Assembly (NCBI GenBank): GCA_035569435.1
Contig: DATMNB010000302.1
Location: forward strand, 1-25,877
DNA: 25,877 nucleotides
DNA from: DASRDS01 sp035569435
GTDB lineage: Bacteria > Gemmatimonadota > Gemmatimonadetes > Gemmatimonadales > Gemmatimonadaceae
Direction of reading: 5' to 3'
Shown here: positions 1 to 7,343 of the stretch, one piece after another
Layout: each line of letters begins with the position of its first letter
Position numbering within the stretch: position 1 is the stretch's first letter
Made by a program: the position numbers and the translations under genes
The notes under the pieces: generated by a model
What the model was told of the DNA's origin: nothing
What the model saw: the letters and a program-made list of their open reading frames with translations, nothing else
The model's database searches: none

Positions 1-388
1 CGTGCAGTGCGGTGAGGCGATGCTCGACGAGTTTCTGGCGGCGGACATCGTGGTGCTCGGCGTGCCGATGTACAACTTTGGCGTGCCCAGTCAACTCAAG
101 GCCTGGATCGATCGACTGGCCGTGAAGGGGAAGACGTTCGCGTACTCCGAGAAGGGCCCGCAGGGATTGGCCGGGGCCAAGAAAGTCATCATCGCATCCT
201 CGCGCGGCGGCTTCTATGGCGCCGATACGCCGGGAGCGTTCCTGGATCACCAGGAGACATATCTGCGCGGGGTCTTCGGCTTCTTTGGGATCACCGACCT
301 CACGTTCATCCGAGCCGAGGGTGTGGGCATCCCCGATCAGCGGCCCAAGTCGCTCGAGACGGCGCGCGCGGCGATCGCGGCGTTATGA
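1..388 (+). CDS. azoR: FMN-dependent NADH-azoreductase, C-terminal part (partial)
   Basis: The gene enters from outside the window; about 128 C-terminal residues are visible. They carry the flavodoxin-fold hallmarks of the AzoR family: a VPMYNFGVPSQLKAWIDR segment that contacts FMN, then a KKVIIASSRGGFY segment. The family uses NADH to reduce quinones and azo compounds through FMN in the cytoplasm and usually has about 200 residues, so roughly the first third is missing. Its TGA stop overlaps the ATG of the next gene (ATGA at 385-388), so the two are probably translated together. The family assignment is firm; the physiological substrate (quinone detoxification is commonest) is inferred. Confidence 0.9.
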   Translation, partial: VQCGEAMLDEFLAADIVVLGVPMYNFGVPSQLKAWIDRLAVKGKTFAYSEKGPQGLAGAKKVIIASSRGGFYGADTPGAFLDHQETYLRGVFGFFGITDLTFIRAEGVGIPDQRPKSLETARAAIAAL

Positions 389-717
389 CCAACATCTTCG
401 CCTGGGTGCTTCAGGTGTTGCTTGCGCTGGCATTTCTGGGTGCCGGCGGTTCGAAGGTCGCCGGTGCGGCACAGATGGTCGAGATGTTCGGCAAGATCGG
501 GGTCGGGCAGTGGTTCCGGTACGTCACCGGATTTCTCGAGATCGCTGGCGCGATTGGCATATTGATCCCACGGACTCGATTTTACAGTGCGCTTCTGTTG
601 GCCGCCGTCATGGTTGGCGCCATCATTGCGCACCTCACCCTCGTTGGCGGCAACCCGACGCCACCCATCGTGCTCCTGGTGATGGCCGCCACCGTCGCGT
701 ATTTACGCCAGCCGTAG
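385..717 (+). CDS. DoxX-like family membrane protein
   Basis: A protein of 110 residues, almost wholly hydrophobic, with four predicted membrane helices (around residues 5-22, 45-63, 69-87 and 92-107). A glycine-rich start (LAFLGAGGSKVAG) and the FLEIAGAIGIL segment in helix two are typical of DoxX-like proteins. The family is found in inner membranes and is often linked to redox or thiol stress, but no biochemical activity is established for this subgroup. The start overlaps the azoreductase stop by four bases, and the flavin monooxygenase gene begins six bases downstream. This suggests a three-gene redox operon. No catalytic residues can be named. Confidence 0.85.
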   Translation: MTNIFAWVLQVLLALAFLGAGGSKVAGAAQMVEMFGKIGVGQWFRYVTGFLEIAGAIGILIPRTRFYSALLLAAVMVGAIIAHLTLVGGNPTPPIVLLVMAATVAYLRQP

Positions 718-723
718 GTATCT

Positions 724-1764
724 ATGCAGATCGGCATTGACAGTTTCGTCCCGATCGCCCTGGACGCGTCCACGCGCGACCCGATGGCAGGGGCTGATCG
801 GGTCAGCGATCTCCTGGCGGAGATCGAGCTCGCGGATCAGGTGGGGCTCGATGTGTTTGGCATCGGCGAGCATCACCGGCCCGAGTTCATCGCGTCGGCG
901 CCGGCGATCCTGCTGGCGGCGGCCGCTGCGCGGACGGCGCGCATTCGGCTGGCGAGCGCGGTGACGGTGCTGAGCTCCGATGATCCCGTGCGGGTCTTTC
1001 AGCAGTTCGCCACTGTTGATCTCATCTCGCGTGGGCGCGCGGAAATCATCGTCGGCCGCGGCTCATTCATTGAGTCGTACCCGCTCTTCGGGTACGATCT
1101 CGAGCACTATGACGAGCTCTTTGCGGAGAAGCTCGATCTGTTGCTCAAGATTCGGGAGCAGACGCAGGTGCACTGGTCGGGGACGCACCGCGCGGCGCTC
1201 ACGGGGCAAGGTGTCTATCCGCGTCCGGTGCAACAGCCGTTACCGGTATGGATCGGTGTCGGTGGAACGCCCCAGTCGGTGGTCCGGGCCGGGAAGCTCG
1301 GGCTTCCGCTCATGGTCGCGATCATTGGTGGGGAGGCGCGGCGGTTTCGGCCGCTGGTCGACCTCTATCGGGAGACCGGGCAGCGTGCCGGGCATTCGCC
1401 TGAACAGCTCACCGTCGGCATCCATTCCATCGGGTTTCTCGCCGACACGACGGAGCAGGCGGTCGAGGCGTTCTATCCGACCTATATGGAGACGTTCACG
1501 CGGATTGGCCGGGAGCGGGGGTGGCCGCCGGTCACGCGGGCGCAGTTCGATGCGGCGCGGGGGCCGCGTGGGGCGTTGCTCGTGGGGGACGCTGATACGG
1601 TCGCTGAGAAGATCATTGCCACGAACGAGGCCCTGGGCGGAATTCAGCGGATGACGATTCAGCTCAGTACGGGCGCCACGGCGCATCGCACGATGCGGCG
1701 GGCGATCGAGCTGCTGGGCACGCGCGTCGCGCCCGCGGTGAACAAAGAGGTCGCGGCGGTCTAG
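724..1764 (+). CDS. LLM-class (luciferase-like) flavin-dependent monooxygenase
   Basis: A full-length bacterial luciferase-like TIM barrel of 346 residues. The N-terminus (MQIGIDSF), the GIGEHHRPEF segment, the RIRLASAVTVLSSDDPVRVFQQFATVDLIS stretch (quoted in pieces: RIRLASAV, SSDDPVRV, FATVDLIS) and GRAEIIVGRGS are characteristic of the Atu2307/SP_0267-type group of LLM oxidoreductases. These enzymes use reduced FMN and oxygen, or F420 in other branches; the substrate cannot be read from sequence. It begins six bases after the DoxX-like gene and probably ends that operon. Its TAG stop shares the four bases CTAG with the stop of the convergent cyclase-family gene. Confidence 0.92.
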   Translation: MQIGIDSFVPIALDASTRDPMAGADRVSDLLAEIELADQVGLDVFGIGEHHRPEFIASAPAILLAAAAARTARIRLASAVTVLSSDDPVRVFQQFATVDLISRGRAEIIVGRGSFIESYPLFGYDLEHYDELFAEKLDLLLKIREQTQVHWSGTHRAALTGQGVYPRPVQQPLPVWIGVGGTPQSVVRAGKLGLPLMVAIIGGEARRFRPLVDLYRETGQRAGHSPEQLTVGIHSIGFLADTTEQAVEAFYPTYMETFTRIGRERGWPPVTRAQFDAARGPRGALLVGDADTVAEKIIATNEALGGIQRMTIQLSTGATAHRTMRRAIELLGTRVAPAVNKEVAAV

Positions 1765-2417
1765 CCGCGGCTCGGCCGATGGACCGTGGCGAACGCCCGC
1801 ACGGGGAATGTTCCCATGCCTTTGACCTTGACCGGGACCGCGGTGAAGGTGAAGCCCGACTCCGGTAGCTGATCGAGATTGCAGAGGTGCTCGACGATGG
1901 GGATGCCGGCCCCTAACAGGGTCGTGTGCACGGGGCGCGCGCCCGTCGACGTATCGTCGATGTTTAGGGAGTCGATGCCGACGAGGGCGGCGCCGCGCGC
2001 TTTCAGGCTGACCGCGGCGGCCTCGGTCAAGAATGGGTGCCCCTCGAAGTACTGGTCGGTGGCCCAGTGCTTGGCCCATCCTGTGTGAACGAGGACTGCC
2101 TTGCCGCGGACATCGACGTGCTCTATACGATCGGCGCGGTCGGCTCGCACGACCACCGCGTCGAGGTCGACGAGGCTCGTGAGATCGAGCTCGGAAATGT
2201 CCTTGCCGTCCGGGAAACGATGGAACGGGCTATCGATGTACGTGCCGGTGTTGGCGATCATCTCGATCTTGCCGATCTGGAATGACGTGCCCTCGGCGTA
2301 TCGCTGTTTGGAGGCCTCGCGGCTCATCCAGTCGCAGATCACGGGGGCCGGAAAGCCTTTGTACGTGATCAGACCGTCCACGATGGTGTGGCTCAGGTCG
2401 ATGAAGCTCACACTCAT
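1761..2417 (-). CDS. Cyclase-family (kynurenine formamidase-like) metal hydrolase
   Basis: A protein of 218 residues beginning MSVSFIDLSHTI, the usual opening of the cyclase/formamidase fold (PF04199 type). Known members are Zn or Mn amidohydrolases with a signature HxGTHxD motif. Here the corresponding place reads ANTGTYIDSPFHR (near residues 53-66), so two of the usual metal-binding histidines are replaced by Asn and Tyr. The Asp and the later His remain, as do a DSLNIDD segment and a late EHLCNL segment. It starts 14 bases after the TonB receptor stop on the same strand and is probably the last gene of that operon. The fold is secure; activity and substrate are open because of the altered motif. 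Confidence 0.88.
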   Translation of the reverse strand: MSVSFIDLSHTIVDGLITYKGFPAPVICDWMSREASKQRYAEGTSFQIGKIEMIANTGTYIDSPFHRFPDGKDISELDLTSLVDLDAVVVRADRADRIEHVDVRGKAVLVHTGWAKHWATDQYFEGHPFLTEAAAVSLKARGAALVGIDSLNIDDTSTGARPVHTTLLGAGIPIVEHLCNLDQLPESGFTFTAVPVKVKGMGTFPVRAFATVHRPSRG

Positions 2418-2431
2418 AGCGGATCAACCTA

Positions 2432-4591
2432 TCAGATCCTGACGCCGACCGTCAGGGTGAATCGGCGGGGGAACGACGGCGTCAGGAACGGTTCGGTTGG
2501 CGCATTGGGATTGAAGGTATTGGAGCCAACGGGTCCGAGTGAGTTGGGGGCTTCGATGCCGAACGTGGAGTACTGCCGATCGAACAGGTTGTCGATCTGG
2601 AATTGGACACTGTACCGGCCATACTGAACGCGTCCGCGGAGTCCGGCCACGGTGTAGCCCGGGATCTGGGGCCGCTGATTGGATTCGTCGCCGCGGAGGT
2701 ACTGGGACGAGTAGCCCCTCATGTCGAACTCGCCATCGACCAGCACCGGTCCGAGCGATCGGGTGATCCCCACGCCGATCCGGCCACGATGCAGGGGCGA
2801 CGACGGGAACACGTCACCGGGGCGCGTGGGGCGAGGGTTGGTGTCCGCGGTCGCGATCTCCTGTGAGCTCTGATACGTCGCGGCAACGTAGCTGTATGAC
2901 CCGAACAGCCGGGCGCCGGCTGGCAGGCCGATCTGGCCCGAGGCCTCGACGCCGGCGCGTCGGGTTTCGGGGAGATTCACGAAAAAGACGTGCGTGAGAT
3001 CGATGGAGGCGAACTGAATGTCGTTGTACACGTTGGTCCAGAACGCATCGACGTCGAGGTTGGTGCGACTGGAGAACTCGATGTCGATACCGCCCTCGAA
3101 GTCGCGCGAGGTCACGGGCTTGAGTGGCGGGTCCGCGCCCAGCGCCGACGGGAGGGAGCACGGCGCGGTCGGACTGGCGCAGGCTAGCTCGAGCGGGGCT
3201 GGTGCGCGGAAGCCGCTCTTGTACGCGACGAATGCCTTGAAGTCATCCGTGAACCGGTAGGTCAGCCCCAGCTCTGGGGAGAGGCGGTTGTAGGTGCTCG
3301 TGCCGTTGTTGGACGGCGTGAGGTCGTCACGAAACGGGATGTGGACATAGTCGCCGCGGAGTCCACCCGTGATGTCCATCTGGGGGAGCACGGTCGCGAT
3401 GGCCTGCATGAAGAACCCGGCGTTTTCCTGGCGGACGTCGGCCAGCGTGGTCAGCGAGGATGGTTGGCCGCTCGCGGTGCTGAGCAGGCGGTAATGCACG
3501 TTGTCGCGCTCGTACTCGAGGCCCACGGTGAAGCCGACGGGGACGGCGCCGATGGTGAAGGGCCGGGTCCACTCGGTGGTCGCGCCGCCGGAGAGATTGT
3601 AGATGTACTGGTCGGTGTTGGGGGGTGGGACGTTGACGTTCAGCTGTTCGTAGTTGTTGCGACGGCCCCAGAGGGTGCCGCGCAGGATGCCGCCGCCGAC
3701 CAGTTGATTGCCGCGCAGGGTCAGGCCGTAGGCTTCCGGGTAGAAGACGTCACCCGGCGTGTAGTTGATCCTGGGGTTGGCCTGGATGTAGCTCTGGGGC
3801 AGCGAGCCCGCTTCGTAGATCTTGTCGTGGGCGTAGAGGAAGTCGAGGGCGATGTCGCCGGCGTCGTGCGATGGGCCCCACTGATAGCCGACGGTGGCGA
3901 AGATGTTTCGCGTGTTGGCTGACGTGGATTGTCGGTAGCCGACCTCATTCGATCCGCTGGCGGCGATGAAGCCATCGATTCCGGCGACCTTGCCGCCCGC
4001 GGTGACGGTCGCCACCTGCTCCCCGAACGAGCCGGCACCGAGCTCGATCGATGCCTCGGGGGTGTCGCCGCCGCGACGGGTGGTGAAGAGGAGTGTGCCG
4101 CCGAGCGAGTTGCGGCCGAATAGCACGTTGGACCCGCGCACGAGGGAGGCGTGATCGATGGCGGCCGTTGGAAGGAGATCAAAGTTGACCTCCTGGGCGT
4201 CGGGCTCGTTCATGCGGACGCCGTTCAGGAAGACGCCAACGCCTTGGGGGGTGCCGACGATGGGGGAGACGGTGAAGCCACGGACTTGCAACTCGGGCTG
4301 GAGACGAGCGCCAAAGTCGTCGAAGACGCTGACGCCTGGGAGGTCGAGGAGGGCGTTGATCGTGGAGGCGGGGCCTGGGATAGTGCGTGAGAGGTCGAGG
4401 GGCTCGACCTGTGACGGAGTGCGCTCGTCGACGGGCGAGAGGCGCGTGCCGGTGACAACGACGGTGGCGAGTCGTGGCTGTGTCTTGCGCAGGGAGTCCG
4501 CGCGGCGTGCGCTGTCGGACGGCGTCGGCTGTTGCGCCTCGGCGTGGCCGAGGGCGACCAGGGCAAGGACCACGCTCACGACGCGTTTCAC
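2432..4591 (-). CDS. TonB-dependent outer membrane receptor
   Basis: With the GTG start at 4591 the product has 719 residues and opens with a clean signal peptide (MKRVVSVVLALVALGHAEAQ). This start overlaps the stop of the upstream anti-sigma-like gene as GTGA. An ATG-like start further upstream (4708) would add 39 polar residues inside that gene and is less likely. After a short linker comes a plug domain (VVVTGTRLSPV, LDLPGVSVFDDFG, VRGSNVLFGRNSLGGTLLFTTRRG) and then a long beta-barrel ending in LTVGVRI, a normal C-terminal aromatic/hydrophobic strand. There is no STN signalling domain and no carboxypeptidase-like repeat. The family imports siderophores, cobalamin or other bulky ligands with TonB energy; the ligand is unknown. 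The neighbouring cyclase-family enzyme may act on the cargo. Confidence 0.9.
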   Translation of the reverse strand: MKRVVSVVLALVALGHAEAQQPTPSDSARRADSLRKTQPRLATVVVTGTRLSPVDERTPSQVEPLDLSRTIPGPASTINALLDLPGVSVFDDFGARLQPELQVRGFTVSPIVGTPQGVGVFLNGVRMNEPDAQEVNFDLLPTAAIDHASLVRGSNVLFGRNSLGGTLLFTTRRGGDTPEASIELGAGSFGEQVATVTAGGKVAGIDGFIAASGSNEVGYRQSTSANTRNIFATVGYQWGPSHDAGDIALDFLYAHDKIYEAGSLPQSYIQANPRINYTPGDVFYPEAYGLTLRGNQLVGGGILRGTLWGRRNNYEQLNVNVPPPNTDQYIYNLSGGATTEWTRPFTIGAVPVGFTVGLEYERDNVHYRLLSTASGQPSSLTTLADVRQENAGFFMQAIATVLPQMDITGGLRGDYVHIPFRDDLTPSNNGTSTYNRLSPELGLTYRFTDDFKAFVAYKSGFRAPAPLELACASPTAPCSLPSALGADPPLKPVTSRDFEGGIDIEFSSRTNLDVDAFWTNVYNDIQFASIDLTHVFFVNLPETRRAGVEASGQIGLPAGARLFGSYSYVAATYQSSQEIATADTNPRPTRPGDVFPSSPLHRGRIGVGITRSLGPVLVDGEFDMRGYSSQYLRGDESNQRPQIPGYTVAGLRGRVQYGRYSVQFQIDNLFDRQYSTFGIEAPNSLGPVGSNTFNPNAPTEPFLTPSFPRRFTLTVGVRI

Positions 4592-5115
4592 GAGCCGGCC
4601 GCCGTGATCACGTCGCTCGTGCAGGATTGCGAACGCGAGATGAACCGGAGCGGATCGTGGGGCGAGAAGGCACGTGTGCCGGCGCGGTCCTCGTAGAGCA
4701 CGACGCAATCAACGACCTGGCCGGCACGACTGATGGTGAGCATGCCGTCATCGCGGCGAGCGCCGCCATCCAGGTTGAAGCAACACACGTCCTGGACGCG
4801 GGCGGCCCCGGCGGTGCGCGTATGCGTGGCCGGCTGCTGTCGGAGCGAGACGCTGAGCAAGGCGCCGATGACGCCCGCGGCGGCGAGGCCGACGGCCGTC
4901 GGGTAGAACCGGACGCGGCGGCGTGGGGGGAGGGTCAGCGCGAGGAGGTTGGCGACTTGGTTGCCACTCTCGCGCACGCCGCGGAGGGTGAGGCGGCAAC
5001 TGGGGCAATGGCGCAGATGGATGGCGCATTGGAGCGTGGCGGCGGGGGGCAGCTCGCCATCGAGGTAAGCCCGGAGGCCTCCCTCGTCGGGATGGTCGCT
5101 CGTTTTGTGAGGCAT
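4588..5115 (-). CDS. Zinc-finger anti-sigma-like membrane protein with Cys-rich periplasmic domain
   Basis: A protein of 175 residues. Residues 1-60 contain an HxxxCxxC motif (His33, Cys37, Cys40) within AYLDGELPP...HLRHCPSC, the ZAS/zf-HC2 pattern of anti-sigma factors. One membrane helix follows (about 70-92), then a domain of about 80 residues expected outside the membrane. This outer domain has four cysteines (two adjacent at 111-112, then 137 and 164) and acidic, glycine-containing stretches (NLDGG, YEDRAGTRAF) that loosely recall calcium loops; that resemblance is only suggestive. No sigma factor is adjacent, which is unusual. It is first in the operon and overlaps the TonB receptor start by four bases (GTGA), suggesting it senses or controls receptor-linked uptake. 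Confidence 0.75.
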   Translation of the reverse strand: MPHKTSDHPDEGGLRAYLDGELPPAATLQCAIHLRHCPSCRLTLRGVRESGNQVANLLALTLPPRRRVRFYPTAVGLAAAGVIGALLSVSLRQQPATHTRTAGAARVQDVCCFNLDGGARRDDGMLTISRAGQVVDCVVLYEDRAGTRAFSPHDPLRFISRSQSCTSDVITAAGS

Positions 5116-5162
5116 GCCCAGGGACGTCTATGATCGGGAAATCAGGACGGGTAGGCTTCTAT

Positions 5163-6023
5163 ATGATCCTCGATGGTGGTCTCGCGACCGAACTGGAGCG
5201 GAGGGGCGCCGACCTGACGGATCCCCTCTGGTCGGCGCGGTTGTTGGTCGATGCGCCGGACGAGATCGAGGCGGTGCACGCCGCCTACTACGCGGCTGGC
5301 GCAGAGTGCGTGACCACGGCCAGTTATCAGGCGAGCTATGAGGGGTTCGCCGCGCGGGGGCTCAGCGAATTGGAGACGACGCGACTGTTACGACTCTCGG
5401 TCACGCTGGGGCACCGGGCGCGAGCGGGCCGCCGATTGCTGGTGGCTGCGTCGGTCGGGCCGTATGGGGCGGTGTTACACGATGGGTCAGAGTACCGGGG
5501 GGACTATGGGCTCACGACCCATGAGTTGATCGACTGGCACAGGCAGCGGTTCGGGGTGTTGGCGACGGCCGGCGCTGATCTCCTGGCGTGCGAGACGATT
5601 CCATCGGTGGTCGAGGCCAAGGCGTTGGTGGCGTTGCTGTCCGAGCATCCCAATGCGCGGGCTTGGGTGAGCTTCACGTGCCGCGATGGGCGGCACACGG
5701 CAGCGGGCGAGTCGCTCCGGGAGGTAGCGGCGATGCTTGATCGAGAGCCGCAGGTTGTGGCGGTCGGAGTGAACTGTGTGCCGCCACACATTGTGGCGGA
5801 GTGCGTGGCGGAGTTGAGGGCTGGGACGACGAAGCCGATTGTGGCGTATCCGAACTCGGGCGAGCGGTGGGACGCGGTGGAGCGGGCGTGGCGAGGGGCG
5901 CCGGAGAATGTGCGGCTTGCTGACGTGGCGCACACGTGGGGGGCGACGTGGGTTGGGGGGTGCTGCCGCACCGGGCCCGGGGACATTGCCGAACTACGCA
6001 ACAAACTAGCGTTTCCGGGTTGA
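5163..6023 (+). CDS. mmuM: Homocysteine S-methyltransferase
   Basis: This Zn-dependent enzyme transfers a methyl group from S-methylmethionine or S-adenosylmethionine to homocysteine, giving methionine. From ATG 5163 it has 286 residues and opens directly with the conserved ILDGGLATELERRG. The three Zn-binding cysteines are present: Cys205 in VGVNCVPP and Cys267-Cys268 in GGCCRTGP. The length fits the roughly 300-residue MmuM-type single-domain enzymes and lacks the cobalamin domains of MetH. An alternative ATG at 5130 would add 11 non-conserved residues and leave only 14 bases to the divergent gene. The box TAGGCT lies five bases before ATG 5163, with no ribosome binding site between. The methyl donor is not determinable; the symbol is by family similarity. 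Confidence 0.9.
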   Translation: MILDGGLATELERRGADLTDPLWSARLLVDAPDEIEAVHAAYYAAGAECVTTASYQASYEGFAARGLSELETTRLLRLSVTLGHRARAGRRLLVAASVGPYGAVLHDGSEYRGDYGLTTHELIDWHRQRFGVLATAGADLLACETIPSVVEAKALVALLSEHPNARAWVSFTCRDGRHTAAGESLREVAAMLDREPQVVAVGVNCVPPHIVAECVAELRAGTTKPIVAYPNSGERWDAVERAWRGAPENVRLADVAHTWGATWVGGCCRTGPGDIAELRNKLAFPG

Positions 6024-6080
6024 CAGAGCGGCAAACTCGGAATTGGAGGAGCTGTTAGCCCACGTGGGGCAGATCGCTGG

Positions 6081-6782
6081 TCAGGCGACGCGCACGCCGA
6101 CGTCGACGAGCCCCATGTAGCCGTCGTCCTGCGGCCAGGCGCCCAGTGTGAGGGCCCTGCGCTGGTTCTGCGAGAGGCTCGTGTAGATCCCGTCGTCGGC
6201 ATTCAGGACCGGGCGCTTGCCCTTGGCGGCGTAGGGGTGTAACGCGTGCACGCGATCGGTGAGCGCGTCGTCGAAGAACAGCTGCGACGTGAACTCGTAC
6301 TGCTTGGCCGACCCGGTGAATAGGCGGATCTTGAAGTGCACGTGCACGGCGCGGCCCGGGTACCATCCCGGGTAGACCGTCGTGAACTCGGCGACCCCGT
6401 GCGGGTCGGTGATCTGGAAGCCGCGGAGATATTTCTTGCCCGCCGTTTGGCGCACGTCTGAATACGCCCCAAGCGCATCGCAATTCCAGACGTCGAGGGC
6501 GGCACCGGAGAGTGGTGTGCACAACTTGCCGCCGACGCGCGAGACGACGAACCGGAGCCGCAGCGGGACGCCGGCGGACATGACGCCGGTGACCGGGTCG
6601 CTGCGGAGGTCAGACCGCTGGAGGTGCTCGTCGACAAAGAACGGGCCCTCCTCCAACGCGCCGGTCAATACGCAGGACGGCGTCGCGGCGCCTGCCGTGC
6701 CTAAGGCGCGAAGCCGGGTCCCGGACGCGATGACGGTGACGGCCGCGGCGGCCGTGGCGGTCAGCATCTCTCGGCGGTTCAT
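6081..6782 (-). CDS. Exported intradiol ring-cleavage dioxygenase-like protein
   Basis: From ATG 6782 the product has 233 residues with a twin-arginine-like signal (MNRREMLTATAAAAVTVIASG), which suits export of a folded metalloprotein. A TTG at 6842 would add 20 charged residues before the signal and is disfavoured. The mature part opens with SCVLTGALEEGPFFVDEHLQRSD, typical of this family, followed by a beta-sandwich with DVWNCDALGAYSDV and the HVHFKI metal-ligand segment. The known chemistry is Fe(III)-dependent cleavage of catechols using two Tyr and two His ligands. Exported members are common but poorly characterised. The substrate is unknown, and so is any tie to the convergent methyltransferase gene. 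Confidence 0.85.
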   Translation of the reverse strand: MNRREMLTATAAAAVTVIASGTRLRALGTAGAATPSCVLTGALEEGPFFVDEHLQRSDLRSDPVTGVMSAGVPLRLRFVVSRVGGKLCTPLSGAALDVWNCDALGAYSDVRQTAGKKYLRGFQITDPHGVAEFTTVYPGWYPGRAVHVHFKIRLFTGSAKQYEFTSQLFFDDALTDRVHALHPYAAKGKRPVLNADDGIYTSLSQNQRRALTLGAWPQDDGYMGLVDVGVRVA

Positions 6783-6791
6783 TGGAGCCAC

Positions 6792-6797
6792 AGTATA
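6792..6797 (-). promoter_or_regulatory. Candidate -10 box of the dioxygenase-like gene
   Basis: Read on minus, TATACT lies nine bases before ATG 6782, with no ribosome binding site between. It matches five of six bases of the usual -10 box and would give a leader of only a few bases. No -35 element is clear. Confidence 0.4.
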
Positions 6798-6869
6798 AGG
6801 AAATATTCTCCGCCGTCCCCTGCCGTTGGCCGTATCGGCCAAACATCCGAGGGCGCTGAAGCGGGCGAT

Positions 6870-6881
6870 TGAGTAGACTCA
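6870..6881. promoter_or_regulatory. Inverted repeat just before the globin start
   Basis: TGAGT and ACTCA are exact complements around AG. It overlaps the TAGACT box (6874-6879) and ends three bases before ATG 6885, so a protein bound here would block transcription or translation of the globin gene. Confidence 0.35.
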
Positions 6882-6884
6882 GTC

Positions 6885-7343
6885 ATGACCCCGACACTCT
6901 ATGACTGGGCGGGTGGCGCGCCGGCGCTGGAACGGTTGATGACGATCTTCTACGCGCGCGTCCCCGCCGACCCGTTGATCGGGCCGCTGTTTGCGCACAT
7001 GGATCCCCACCATGCCCAGCACGTCGCGGCGTTTGTGGGCGAGGTCTTCAAGGGACCGCCCCGGTATACGGCCGAACACGGCGGGCATCCCGAGATGATT
7101 CGCCACCACGTCGGCAAGGCCCTGACGGAGGCGCAGCGCACACGGTGGATTCGGCTCCTGCTCGACTGCGCGGATGAAGCGGGCTTGCCGGCCGACCCGG
7201 AGTTTCGGTCGGCGTTTGTGGCCTACCTCGAATGGGGGTCGCGCCTCGCCGTGCTGAACTCGCAGCCTGGGGCGACACCGTCACTCGACGCGCCGATGCC
7301 CGGGTGGGGGTGGGGTGAAGTCGGCGGGCCCTATATCGGGTAA
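6885..7343 (+). CDS. Group II truncated haemoglobin
   Basis: A small 2-on-2 globin of 152 residues. It begins TLYDWAGGAPALERL and contains PLIGPLF, an FKGPPRY turn, and GGHPEMIRHHVGKAL, where the proximal haem-binding histidine is expected (His75 by alignment in my head). It has a conserved Trp at 88 (TRWIRLLL), the G8 Trp of group II, and ends YLEWGSRLAVLNSQPGA with a proline/tryptophan tail. Such proteins bind oxygen or handle nitric oxide and peroxide in the cytoplasm. No ribosome binding site precedes the ATG; TAGACT lies five bases upstream, so a leaderless message is possible. The 3' end overlaps the convergent nucleotidyltransferase gene by 63 bases. Confidence 0.93.
   Translation: MTPTLYDWAGGAPALERLMTIFYARVPADPLIGPLFAHMDPHHAQHVAAFVGEVFKGPPRYTAEHGGHPEMIRHHVGKALTEAQRTRWIRLLLDCADEAGLPADPEFRSAFVAYLEWGSRLAVLNSQPGATPSLDAPMPGWGWGEVGGPYIG

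Noticed and set aside
4592..4708. Longer N-terminus for the TonB receptor
   Set aside because: The extra 39 residues lie inside the anti-sigma-like gene and would bury the signal peptide; GTG 4591 gives a clean signal peptide and a GTGA overlap.
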